DNA of 64,000 nucleotides from Sistotremastrum niveocremeum HHB9708 (GCA_001630475.1 KV419398.1:36453-100452); one strand, 5' to 3'. Shown: positions 12,393 through 21,977, numbered from the stretch's first letter. The notes: generated by a model from the letters alone, not told the origin. Made by a program: numbers and translations.

Positions 12393-13794
12393 CTCTGAAT
12401 TTCAGAAATATGACTCTGTACTGTGGTGACAGTGGGTACTCACCAGCGTAGCCTCAGCGAAGTCCTTTGTAGTAGAATGTGTATCCCCCACAAGCGTTGG
12501 TACAATTCCGGACCATAGTAGTGAGTCAAGCAACAGCAGGCCTGGAATAGATTCAGGCGTGTCATTCTGGGTCTATCGAACGGTCTCAGACTGCCTGCGC
12601 ACCTTCGTTGTTCGTAACTCATTGGATAAGCACAGCCAACCACAGCCTAACGCGCTGCAAATTTCTGTTAAGAACGAAAGGCATCCATCTCGATATCATG
12701 CTCACCTGCAACTGTAGTGACAAAGCATGCCTGCTTTACTCGTAATCAACCCATTATAGCAATGCTTTAAAGCGCATTGGCTCGGTGGATTGATGCTGTG
12801 TGGTTCAGCGCAAGATTCAGCAAAGCGTTCGTTCGGCCGAGAAAAGCCGAGTCATCGCAAAGCTCGACGCCGGACACGTTTACCCATCGCACATACCATC
12901 GTCCGCCAGAAAACCCATGGTCAACTTCTACAGAGGCGGCGTATATCAAAGCCGACAAATGTATCAACTTTGAGCATCGCCAGGATCCAGCGGAACCGGT
13001 ACGCCGTTCTATGGAAGACCGGCTCATCCATCGTGAACCCTACGCCTGAGGTGCAAGGTCCCTAACGTCGCTGACCCCAGTACCTCGTCTACTCATGTCT
13101 CTGACAGTACCACTTCATCTACCGATCTCGTCCGGGAGCAAAGTAACGTGAAAAGGCTCGAAACGTTCATTTGACGAACAGGGCGACGGGTTATACTACC
13201 ATGGACGCTATTGCTTGCCAGTGAGTACCTTCATTGACATTAAAAAAGCGGTGCGATGGATTCATTCCAAGCTCATCAGACCTATCCACCGCCTCATTCA
13301 TCTGGTTATTCCGTTCTCCTGGCTGTATATAAAGGCTGCGTCGTTCTCCCCTCTACTCTAAGCTCAAATGTCTTCGTCCTGGCTATATTCAAGATCTTAT
13401 TCGTCTTCGCCCTTCAGTCGCTACCTGTCTTGATGCCTGACGCGTCACAATCCAATGGAATTCAGTGCTTTCATTGACTTCATAATCGCAAATTCGGTCA
13501 ACTCGGCTATCATGTCTGGCTCTCAACTTGGTGTCGATTGCTCCGATCCCCAGGATTTGCTCATTGCTTCATCTTCCTAAGCCTTAAAAGCGTTCCCATC
13601 AGCTCCTGGATCATGAAGGGTCTACTGATCAGCAGCAGCAGTGACTCTGAGGAACAATTCTCGCTGTCGCATCATCTCGTAAATTTTCAAATCCAAGTAT
13701 ACAGTCCAAAATTTCTTCCTTCGTTTGTTCCCCAATCCTAAAAATACAAGTATCCAATTCGATACAAATTCGACAATACCCGTGAATCAATGAG
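12393..13794. other. Spacer with possible 5' UTR exons and a TATA-driven short transcript
   Basis: A splice donor (GTGAGT on the minus strand, ending at about 12438) suggests a non-coding first exon of the leftward gene. On the plus strand a good TATA sequence at 13326 is followed 35 bp later by a 21-codon open frame (13368-13433) that is Ser-rich and not recognisable. Other frames in this stretch overlap on both strands and are not supported. Confidence 0.35.
13326..13334 (+). promoter_or_regulatory. Candidate TATA box
   Basis: TATATAAAG lies in a CT-rich context that runs into a CTCTACTCTAAGCTC stretch and an ATG at 13368, typical of fungal core promoters. No convincing gene follows, so it may drive a short or non-coding transcript. 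Confidence 0.3.
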
Positions 13795-14640
13795 TCAAAA
13801 GCAATTACACCGAGATAAATATTCCTCAAACGTATCATTGATATTCGCACTATACAGCTCCGGAAATCCAGGGAGAGCATCTTTAGCTGCGATATGCGTC
13901 TGTTGTGCTCCGTCTTGGAGTAAAAATGCAAAATCTTCAGATTCCGCAAACGGAAGCGGATCATCTTGATTGACTTGTGGCCCTTCTTCACTTCCCTGGC
14001 CCGAAATCACGACATGTTGAGGAAAGAGATTTCGATCGCCAACCACTGCTAAGTTACTACGAGCTCCTCCTGTGAATAAAATCAAAGAACAATCAATTAA
14101 TCTGCCGTAAGAAGGATAAAACCAATACTAACCGAGATCCTGTGGGTTCGAGTAGGAGGACGAAGGGCCAAGGATATTAGCATTTGAATGAAAGGACGCA
14201 GGTTGCGAGTGCAGAGGCATCGGAGGCGGACCCATGCTTAAGCCTTGAAAATACATTGCAAGGCTTTTCGCTCGGAGCTCTTCCAACTCTCTCGTCAGCG
14301 ACCTGCAGATGAATCATGATTAATTAAGGATAGATCATAGATTATTTACAATAACTCACTGAATTTCTTTATCCTTATCCGCCTTCGCTTCAGCGTCCTC
14401 CCTAGAAAATAGATATCAGACATATTCAAACTATATATTGCCCCAGAGTTACCTAATAACCGCAGCAGCCTGCATAAGCATCATCGGTCGCGATTGAGCT
14501 TGGTACCGTCTCTCAACTAGCGCATCCTCTATCGCCTTGTGACCGGCCGCCAACTTCTCCGCATACGTCCGCTCAGCTTGCACCGCCCGAGCGGGACGAC
14601 TGCCGCTACTGTAAAGACCATCGGCATTTTCGCTAGACAT
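13795..14640 (-). CDS. bHLH-zipper-like small protein, family member 3
   Basis: Predicted 224 residues, four exons, introns at 14402-14452, 14303-14359 and 14070-14132; the reading frame is preserved throughout. It starts MSSENADGLYSSGS. The core at residues about 15-62 reads ARAVQAERTYAEKL, GHKAIEDALVERRYQ and SRPMMLMQAAAVIR. The 42-nt exon follows (EDAEAKADKDKEIQ) and then SLTRELEELRAKSLAMYFQ, a plausible zipper. It is the closest paralogue of the gene at 11571, on the same strand and 1.4 kb away, so it probably arose by tandem duplication. The tail is acidic (QVNQDDPLPFAESEDF) and could be an activation region. It resembles bHLH-ZIP factors in layout, but the basic region is weak, so dimerisation without DNA binding is also possible. 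Confidence 0.65.
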
Positions 14641-16332
14641 TTCGATAAGAGTCAATATGCTAAAGGGTGGACGGTGGAGGCTCACTAACAGTCCGAACGT
14701 GCTCCTTATGAATCCCCAGAAATTTGACTCGACTCCGACAAAGTTGGCACAATCGTATCATTGTCTAGGTTCACAATCGAAAGTTCAGATCTAGAAGCCA
14801 TCCAGTCATCCCCTTAGGACTGCGTAATCGATCTCGGTTTGTCCGTGGAAACCTGCTGTGCAGCGCTAGCGTTTTTGGATGGACATAGTGCTATTATAGC
14901 CAAATCGAGCTGGACGCAAAAACCTGGTGAAAACCCGAAAATATTAGTAGCTTTACAATACTTACTGGTGAATATCACATCGATGCTAGAGATCTCATGT
15001 TTTGATACAAGATATCTTTTAAGCAGTTGTTGCCATGAAATCAGCTCAATTGAACGAACAATGCAACGCCGAACAATGTAAGAACAGCCGAAGCAACACG
15101 TTTTATCGGCCAAATCCGGCCGAACCAACGGAGATTTTGACACCGGCGACGTCGACCGTTCAACTCGCGCTCATACCATCTGTGATATCGAATTCATCCA
15201 TGGACTCATGCTCAAACGTATCATGACTCTTCAAGAGCGTCATTTTAACCGCGGGGTTCTCATTGCCACCATACTTCACGACGGCGTCGACACCGCTAGC
15301 GTTCAAAGCAGCAAGCCAAAGAAAATCGCCAGAAACCGGTCTATGATCTCACCGTACTCGACACGTTCATTCGTCGCTCATCAGTACAAGAAACGTTGAC
15401 CATCTTGGGCGTTCTATCGGCAACGCGGGCGGGGAGAGTGAGAATCGTTACTGAGCAGGGCAGAGGGTTAGGGCTCGTGCGACGACTATGGATACCATTG
15501 AACGAGGGGCTTTTCCACTTTGTAATGCTATCCAGTGGATGTATCGGACCCTCCTCGCGACTGTCAGTCGAATCATTTGTCTCCTTTTCCTACGTCAGCC
15601 AACTCCCTTCCTCAGGCCCTACGCCAAATCGACCCGAGCCCCTTGTTCGTTCATCTCGGTGTCTCCGTCATCTTCAAAATTCTGGCTTGAATCATGTTGC
15701 TGCCTAAACCTGCTTGCGATTCGGGTTTTATATATATTTTACCCATTTTCTCCCGTTCTGTTCCACCGAGAGCTCGCTTTACACATCTACAACGAATTGC
15801 GCCTAATGACGTGTTCTCACGGTCGTCTCCATTCACGTTTCCCATCATGACAAGATCTTTCTAAGTACTTATAGTGCTCCAATTGGCCAAGATCTCAACC
15901 TTTATCTGCCTTCACTATTTCTCGTCAAATCTGGTTGATCGTTCATCTCTCGGCTTTCGTTAGCTCCTCCTTTTCACGCCACCAGGATCCAGCGTACAAC
16001 CAGAATTATTTCGTTCTTCGACACGCCTGACTCTGCCGCAGTCTGTGCGTAGGCAATTTCTTAGCCCACAATGATACACAAGTCAATGTTCAAGACACAT
16101 GGCTCGTATCGGGATAATTCTTTTGATATCACTATTTTTTTTGGTCGGTCTCAAGGCAAAGAATTCCTCGCGTTCTCTATATCTCTATATCTCCGATCGA
16201 CTTACTTTTGACCTCAAGTCCTAGACCGCTAAATCTAGTTGGTTCAGTGCCATAGTCCATGTTATTTCTGTCGATGCAGTAAATTCAAGGAAACCACTTA
16301 TTGAATCAGGTTCTGCACATTGCATTCCTCCA
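14641..16332. other. Spacer left of the transposon nest
   Basis: No full gene supported. It holds one possible decayed exon on the minus strand (15160-15348). The stretch from about 15,850 to 16,330 is AT-rich with nothing recognised. Confidence 0.45.
15160..15348 (-). pseudogene. Orphan exon-like open frame
   Basis: About 62 codons without an ATG, reading ...FLWLAALNASGVDAVVKYGG... and ending in a stop. The composition looks protein-like and amphipathic, unlike the surrounding frames, and could be the last exon of a lost gene. No family was recognised and no upstream exon was found. Confidence 0.25.
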
Positions 16333-16364
16333 GCCATTAGTAGTGATGTGAAATATGATATGAT

Positions 16365-16634
16365 ACTGTGCTCCAACAATCATATGTCCCAGTCACGCGT
16401 CACACCGCCTCTCATTGGGACACTAAAAAGTGTCCTGTCACTTGTCACAGGAGAATTTGGGACACTTTCAATATGAAATAAAATATAAAAATTCATTTTT
16501 CGGCTCAGAAAAGCAATTTGGGACACATTTTTTGTTTTGGTCACACACAAAATTTGAGTTTGGGACAGTGGGACACTCGGTTCATTTTTGTCACATGTCA
16601 CGGGGGCAGGGACACTTGTTTGTTGGAGCACAGT
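16365..16634. mobile_element. 270-bp MITE nested in the hAT-like element
   Basis: Terminal inverted repeats ACTGTGCTCCAACAA / TTGTTGGAGCACAGT bound the element, and ATGAT is repeated directly on both sides (16360-16364 and 16635-16639), a candidate 5-bp target duplication. The interior repeats GGGACACT and TGTCAC motifs in both orientations, so much of it can fold on itself. There is no coding capacity. Because the host sequence is itself GATAT-rich, the length of the target duplication is less sure than the termini. Confidence 0.7.
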
Positions 16635-16913
16635 ATGATATTTTCCCCAAATTTTGGAATACTGATATCATGATCGATATCGCAAATCCCAATATCTTGG
16701 AAATATCATATCAATATTTTGTTTTCAAAATCAAAATATCATATCGATTTAAATCGATTTTTATCACTTTGCGATTTAAATCAGTTTGATATCAATTTTT
16801 ATCAGTTTTTATTGCAATTTTTTCTCAAATCCTTCTGTAATCTACATATACCCTCCAGGATATCATGATATCATGGCACTGTGGTGCTATATCAGCCTGT
16901 GCATACAGTCCCC

Positions 16914-17011
16914 CTTCTGAAAAAATTAGACCTACTAATTGTACTTTTGAGCGCTCTGGAGTACTAAAAAGTACTCAAAAGTACAATTAGTAGGTCTAAT
17001 TTTTTCAGAAG
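16914..17011. repeat. 98-bp perfect hairpin MITE
   Basis: Two perfect 38-bp inverted arms start CTTCTGAAAAAATTAG and end in ...ACTTTTGAG, separated by a 22-bp loop that itself contains GAGTACT...AGTACTC. A transcript would form an almost complete hairpin. Its outer 16 bp differ by a single base from the ends of the element at 17147-17264, so both probably use the same transposase source. No clear target duplication was found. Confidence 0.8.
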
Positions 17012-17146
17012 CCAGTGATATCTGTGACTGAATGATGACCTCACGGGAAGGTTCAGCACCTGTGGAACATGTGATGGAGGGTGACATGTAGAGTTCCAAG
17101 GTCCAGTCCACGTGACTGGTCGTATTGGGCAACCGGCTTCAGAAAA

Positions 17147-17264
17147 AATTAGCTGCTATTTCTGCTATTTCTTGCTATTTTTCAGCTATTTAGCAGAAAA
17201 ATAGCCAAAAAATAGGCTATTTATGCTATTTAGGCTATAAAACCTGGCCTAATTTTTTCTGAAG
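17147..17264. repeat. 118-bp MITE sharing ends with the hairpin MITE
   Basis: The termini are the 16-bp inverted repeats CTTCAGAAAAAATTAG / CTAATTTTTTCTGAAG. The interior is a run of GCTATTT words in both orientations (CTATTTCTGCTATTT, AATAGCCAAAAAATAG). It has no coding capacity. Only the last 16 bp match the neighbouring 98-bp element. Confidence 0.75.
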
Positions 17265-17360
17265 GGACCGAAGTCGCGACTGGACTGCAGTTGCCGGTTG
17301 CCTCAGTTTCTGAAAATCAGGCAACCGGCAACCGCAGTCATGACCAGTCGTGACCACGGT

Positions 17361-17580
17361 NNNNNNNNNNNNNNNNNNNNNNNNNNNNNNNNNNNNNNNN
17401 NNNNNNNNNNNNNNNNNNNNNNNNNNNNNNNNNNNNNNNNNNNNNNNNNNNNNNNNNNNNNNNNNNNNNNNNNNNNNNNNNNNNNNNNNNNNNNNNNNNN
17501 NNNNNNNNNNNNNNNNNNNNNNNNNNNNNNNNNNNNNNNNNNNNNNNNNNNNNNNNNNNNNNNNNNNNNNNNNNNNNNNN
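17361..17580. other. Assembly gap (220 N)
   Basis: A run of unknown bases lies in the middle of inverted-repeat sequence (CGTGACCACGGT on the left, GTCATGGACATT on the right), a typical place for assembly collapse. The true length may differ. Confidence 0.99.
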
Positions 17581-17807
17581 GTCATGGACATTTTGGAATT
17601 TGGCAACCGGTCGCAGTTGCCAGTCACAAGGAATTTTGGAAAAAGTCCAGTCGTGACTGGACTTTGGAACTCTAGTGACATGGGTGACATCTGGTCCCCA
17701 GAGGGAGGGAACTTGCCTATATATGAGGGATATCACAGTATTATAGCATATAGGAGGCTATATATCACTTGGAAGGTGATATATACTGAGATATTGAGCC
17801 CTAAATA

Positions 17808-17865
17808 CCCCAAAATGACCCCCAAAATGACCCCCAAAATGACCCCAGATGACCCCAAAATGACC
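17808..17865. repeat. Short tandem repeat, about 12-13-bp unit
   Basis: Four to five copies of CCCCAAAATGAC with small changes, inside the right arm of the hAT-like element. Confidence 0.8.
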
Positions 17866-18159
17866 TCAGTTTTTATCAGTTTTGATCGATATTTTGCGAT
17901 ATCGCAAATTCTGGGAAGGGCGATATTATCATATCATGATCACCTCCAAAATCAAAATACTGATATCACATATCATATCACTTTGTGATATGATATGCGA
18001 TATTTTGCGATATTAAATATCCGTTTTTGCAACACTAGCCATTAGGCAAGGTAACCCGTCAGGGCCTTTCAGGGCTCCAGATTTTGACGCCAATGAAACG
18101 TAATACGTCGCACGCTCGCCAGCTGCACAGCCTCGTTCTCTCTTGTTCCTCTGTACGAT

Positions 18160-18966
18160 ATGAAGCTCGCTCTCTTTTTTGCCTTTACGAGACATCGTGC
18201 ATCTTCGAAAGATAACACCCAACGCCATGACCAACTCACGGAGTGAGACTGAAACGGAAATGGATTGACAACCTGGAACACTTTCTGAACTCAGCTGTAG
18301 TGAACTTCAATCTGACGAATATCTATACCCTCTGTTCGAGAAATACCTTCAAGAAACGAGAAGATTCTTGCCAGATATATTCTTCGAAGGTACGACTCCG
18401 ATATCTCTACCCCGAGACCGTTTGCGATTTCTCAGCCTCCGTGACGCTATAGAGGAAGTTGATACAACCCCTAAATCCAGGGACAAAATCCCTCAGCTTC
18501 TGACATGGCAGATGCAAGACCTTTGCACAGATTTATATGATGAAATGAGACGTAGAACACTGGAAGTTGAAAGTGCGTAATGCAAACTCCGAGATTCAAT
18601 TTCTTGCATTCAAATACTGTTCTCCTTCGACGGTAGCCTCGCTACCACACCGGGACGATATTGAGCCCGAGCGCAATGCCGCTCGCAAGAAGCTCTCAAA
18701 ATTGCGGTTGTGTCGCTTTGAAGATCTGTGTTTTGACATCTTACGAGAGCTCAAGTTTTGTTACCTGCATTTGAAAGAAACAAAGGTGTGATCAGGTTTC
18801 TACACAAGGAGCTCACTTATTAATCGGTAATAAGGAGGAAACTCTGTCATCCACGATAAGACTGTCAGCCTTCGTCGATCCTCCTCCGCCTTACTCTCGA
18901 TGCGAAGACCGACATGAACACACCGAATCCCTTCGTGCTCGATTTTTCTGTGGATTGTTTGGCTAA
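18160..18966 (+). CDS. Spa2/GIT-type SHD mini-protein 1
   Basis: Predicted 184 residues, five exons, introns at 18243-18294, 18390-18452, 18573-18636 and 18788-18860 (the last is the least sure). Two SHD-like motifs are visible. The first, at residues about 70-94, is degenerate (KIPQLLTWQMQDLCTDLYDEMRRR region). The second, at about 113-137, is ARKKLSKLRLCRFEDLC...DILREL. SHD repeats (PF08518 type) are known from Spa2/Sph1 polarisome scaffolds and GIT proteins, where they bind MAP-kinase-kinase or PAK/PIX-type partners. Spa2 is far larger; this protein is essentially the two repeats plus an N-terminal helix (YLYPLFEKYLQETRRFL) and the tail DPPPPYSRCED...FFCG. Two further genes downstream share this plan. 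The start ATG gives MKLALFFAF, but other starts are possible. Its promoter was hit by a hAT-like element. Confidence 0.65.
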
Positions 18967-19227
18967 ATCCCTTACTGGGTATACCAGACTACTTTTGTGC
19001 CAGCGAGCTTGTAGGTTGAATAAGGACGTTTTTTGTGAATATATACGTTGGCAAGGATCTTTTCTCAGTAATACACGTGTGCATGCCGGCCGGCCGTTTG
19101 TGGAGAAGAAGTCAGACGTCACGGTGTGACACTTACCCGTTGCCTTGACCACAACTCGGCCTCCAAGTTCATTGTTCCCAAGGTTGTGTCTTCACTTTCG
19201 TGTTAAGACCGGCGCTTTTCATTGGAA
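18967..19227. other. Short spacer between SHD genes
   Basis: No gene seen; it ends where the 302-bp MITE begins. Confidence 0.5.
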
Positions 19228-19529
19228 TTAAGGCTTCCAACGAGTATTGGCCAAATGGGTATACCCGTGGGTGTACTCGCGCAGGTACCTGCCAAAATTA
19301 GCGTGGGTGGGTATGAGGTTGGCCATTGAACTTTTTGGTGGGTACCTGCCTCCAAGAAAGTGTTTCAATTTCACTATTTAACCACAAAACAAGACACTTG
19401 ACATGGGTATACCTGCATGGGTACCCATACTTGGCAAGTACGGGTATGAGATTTTGGCCCAAAAAAACAGGCAGGTACCCGCACGCAGGTACCTGAGTAC
19501 CACAGGTACATATTCGTTGGAAGCCTTAA
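19228..19529. mobile_element. 302-bp MITE directly upstream of SHD gene 2
   Basis: Perfect 16-bp terminal inverted repeats TTAAGGCTTCCAACGA / TCGTTGGAAGCCTTAA are flanked by direct repeats TTGGAA (19222-19227 and 19530-19535). The interior carries many GGGTACC/GCAGGTACC words in both orientations. An alternative reading is a TTAA target with shorter ends (piggyBac-like). It has no coding capacity. It ends 54 bp before the start codon of the next gene, so it probably supplies part of that promoter or 5' UTR. Confidence 0.75.
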
Positions 19530-19583
19530 TTGGAATTTGGTCTTTCCAGTGTCCTTCGGTTTCTCCAAATAAATTTCTGAGCT

Positions 19584-20328
19584 ATGGCAAATCACTCGGT
19601 CTCCGAAGAGCGATTCCGCATCGTTCAGCATGCATCAGGTCTCCCGTTCGAGCTGTCGGAATCAGGTTCTGTTGTGCCAACACCTTCGACTCTCAGACTT
19701 GGTTTCCGATTCACTCTGGATGGCACAACAGAAGAAGAAACTCATAAACATGAACTCCACGATGAGTTCTTTGTTACTTGTTTCCGAGCCATGAACGAAT
19801 TTCTCTCGGATGACTTGATCAAAGGTTGGGTTGACCTTTCGTGGGAAGATTAGCGCCTGACATTCATCAGAGAAAAAAGTAGTGAAACGCAAGACCGCCA
19901 GGGAGAAGATCCGAAAGCTCACCAAACATCCATTCCTGGAGTTGTGTACCGATGTCTATGATGAGATGAATCGAAGGACTGGAGACGAAGAAGGCGAGCT
20001 TCAGTTTATGATATAATATATGCCTTATGCTGACTTTCAGTCACAGTACCTTTCCTCCCCCCTCGCGAAGGCTTCCATCCGAAGCGCAATCAAGCTCGTC
20101 AAAAGCTTTCAACGCTGCCCCTCCATCGCTTTCAGGATTTGTGCTCGGACATTCATTCTGAGCTAGAGAATCAATATTTCTCGTCAAAAGAGGGGACGGT
20201 AAGAAACCATTTTGAGACGTTCCCTATGCTTGCGTTGATCCCGAATGTCACAGATAATACCCCGGACGCCGGCATCTGGTCATTCCGACTTAAACGATCC
20301 GCCTCCTCCGTACAGTCCAAGCGATTAG
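19584..20328 (+). CDS. Spa2/GIT-type SHD mini-protein 2
   Basis: Predicted 198 residues from four exons with introns at 19825-19870, 19994-20040 and 20199-20253. The start is the ATG of MANHSVSEERF. SHD-like repeat 1 (residues about 90-115) reads ARE-KIRKL then FLELCTDVYDEMNRR. Repeat 2 (about 135-160) reads NQARQKLSTLPLHRFQDLC then SDIHSEL. Both match the SHD consensus ARxKLxxLxxxxFxDLxTDVYDExxRR better than in gene 1. The tail ends NDPPPPYSPSD. The second intron keeps the family phase only if a GC donor (GCGAGC) is used, so it appears to be a GC-AG intron. It is likely a cytoplasmic scaffold or adaptor; the binding partner is unknown. Confidence 0.7.
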
Positions 20329-20648
20329 GAAGAATACAATCAACTCAACCTCTATCACAATGCTTGGCAAAGACTACTGCGTAACTCACGGATGTTGTCT
20401 GAGCATACTATGGTCCAACGCCCCTCAGCATACCATTATTTTGCAATTGCTGTCGCTAGCAATACTGTTGCCAATGAATTTCCATTCTCCAACGCGAAAA
20501 CTCGAGATTATTATCAGTTGATGATAGTAGTTACAGGCAATCTTAGTCGACTTCTTCCACCCGACCTACTAATGACTTCGAGTACTAATGAGACATTCTC
20601 ATCCTGTTCTCAGATATCTGGCAGGCGCAATGAAAACACGTTCGATAA
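20329..20648. other. Spacer between convergent genes
   Basis: 3' regions of SHD gene 2 and of the leftward bHLH-like gene; nothing else recognised. Confidence 0.45.
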
Positions 20649-21515
20649 TCATAAACTCTGATCATTGAGATAATCTGTATATCTGTGTTGCGAGTGATCG
20701 AGGTTGTTGGTTACGTCGCTTATGTATTGTGGGATGTAGAAGTTGAGTTCCTCAATCGGGAACATACCATCCCCCGGTAGAGGGACGTAAAGCGGAAGCT
20801 CCTCTCGAGGAACGAAATGATCTTCGAGACTAAGCTGGCCTGTGAGAGAAAGTCAGGATTCATGATTGATTCTTCTCTTAATATAAGAGATTCGACGTAC
20901 TGAAGTGATGTGATAGCTGCACAAAACGATTAGGGTCGTTGATGTCAGGGATCAGCCAGGAGTCTGCGTCAATGAATTGACGGTCATCTCGATCGGCTGT
21001 CCTCCGATTCCTTGTGCTGGCAAGTAATCAGCGTTCATTTGAATGGCACCGTTGCGGCTTTGTAGTGTGCATTCGTACAATATTCTCCGAAGTTGTTCCA
21101 CTTGTTAGTTAGAGCCCTACACACGAATCGTCGGTCGATGTTGCTAAACGATGCCGAGGTCGAATATGACATACTGAATTTGTTGCTCTTGATTATATTT
21201 CACTTCAACATCCTCTCTAACAAATATCATGGAAGGGATAATTAATCAGATAAAGGGGATCATTGACATCGAAAATGGACGTGCCCCAGAACCTTGGTGA
21301 CCTGTTCCATGATCACTCTTCTCGTCACCCGTTCACCTCTTGAACTCTGGAAAGGCCGCCTCTCCTGCACAGCATCCGCCATCTCCTTGAAAGCCTGGGC
21401 ATTCCTAGCGCCGTACGATCGCTCGGCAGCGATTGCTTTGAGATCTCGACGAGCCATTTGCTCGGCGGTCGCGGCGCTGTTGCTAGGAACCTCGGGCTCC
21501 TGAAGACAGGACATT
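20649..21515 (-). CDS. bHLH-zipper-like protein, family member 4 (divergent, splicing unresolved)
   Basis: The first exon, from MSCLQEPEVPSNS, carries the best bHLH-like core of the family: ARRDLKAIAAERSYGARNAQ, FKEMADAVQERRP, then a longer loop (FQSSRGERVTRR) and VIMEQVTK. A second exon (DVEVKYNQEQQIQ) corresponds to the 42-nt exon of its relatives. Downstream, clear exon-like pieces exist: VEQLRRI, then RRTADRDDRQFIDADSWLIPD, then LSLEDHFVPREELPLYVP, ending in a stop at 20649. The last intron (GTACGT...CTCACAG, about 20833-20896) is convincing. However, I could not join exon 2 to the third piece with consensus sites in one frame. Either a non-consensus site is used or the copy has started to decay. 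The last about 90 residues differ from all paralogues. Confidence 0.45.
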
Positions 21516-21977
21516 GGAGTGAGAGATGGGGATGTGAAGGTTTGGTTGAAGGTGACTAGATTTTTGACTCGTTGCCATTGGACAGCATCACCGCGAACTT
21601 GTATAGGGACTGTACAGTGAATGAGTCGATGACTGGTTTCCGAAGTCACACCAGTTGACGCAACTGGTAATCCTGGCCCATAGGTGAGTTAACTGGGGCG
21701 ATGTTGAGCCTAGTCATGGTGTGAGATGGTCTTGAGAGCTCGTTAGAGTTGCGCTCAAGTTGGTGCAACGCATTACATAAGTCTTACGTAATGTTCAACT
21801 CGGTTTCGGCAGGTTTCGGCTAACTCGGAGTCCGGATTTCCATTCTCGAACTGTCTCACCGCCTCCTTGGCTAGCCCATCGCCATGGCCACGAAAGCCAT
21901 CTCAGCCAATGATGTTTCACCAGGTTTTCCAAGTGATCCAGTCACTCCCCTGCACCCAGCATCTCTGAGTGCGCGAA
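21516..21977. other. Divergent spacer
   Basis: Shared upstream region of the leftward bHLH-like gene and the rightward SHD gene 3. No motif recognised with confidence. Confidence 0.45.

Larger units (their letters stand above)
17089..17676. repeat. Inverted-repeat element interrupted by the assembly gap
   Basis: The left end (TAGAGTTCCAAGGTCCAGTC near 17089-17120) is a diverged inverted copy of the right end (17630-17676, identical to window positions 1-46). The motif GGCAACCGG recurs inside at about 17139, 17318 and 17602. The element has a second MITE inserted in its left part, and its centre is unknown (N gap). Confidence 0.6.
16333..18045. mobile_element. Non-autonomous hAT-like DNA transposon with 8-bp target site duplication
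   Basis: The element proper is 16341-18037 (1,697 bp including the gap). It is flanked on both sides by the perfect 8-bp direct repeat GCCATTAG (16333-16340 and 18038-18045), the size made by hAT transposases. The ends are imperfect inverted repeats: TAGTGATGTGAAA on the left, and TAGTGTTGCAAAA read inward from the right. The interior is made of ATATC/GATAT-rich repeats (GCGATATTTTGCGATAT) with no transposase gene. Several other elements lie inside it, so it has served as a landing site. It inserted about 115 bp upstream of the start codon of the SHD gene at 18160. Confidence 0.8.

Noticed and set aside
12777-13065. Overlapping 86-91-codon frames on both strands
   Set aside because: Mutual shadows with no domain and no similarity to the neighbouring families.
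16430-16789. A 119-codon frame inside the transposon nest
   Set aside because: It runs through MITE inverted repeats and AT-rich repeat sequence; not a gene.
17808-17865. Regular short repeats considered as a CRISPR array
   Set aside because: A simple tandem repeat without spacers in a eukaryotic transposon.
17235-17988. Long frames running through the N gap
   Set aside because: They are open only because unknown bases contain no stops.
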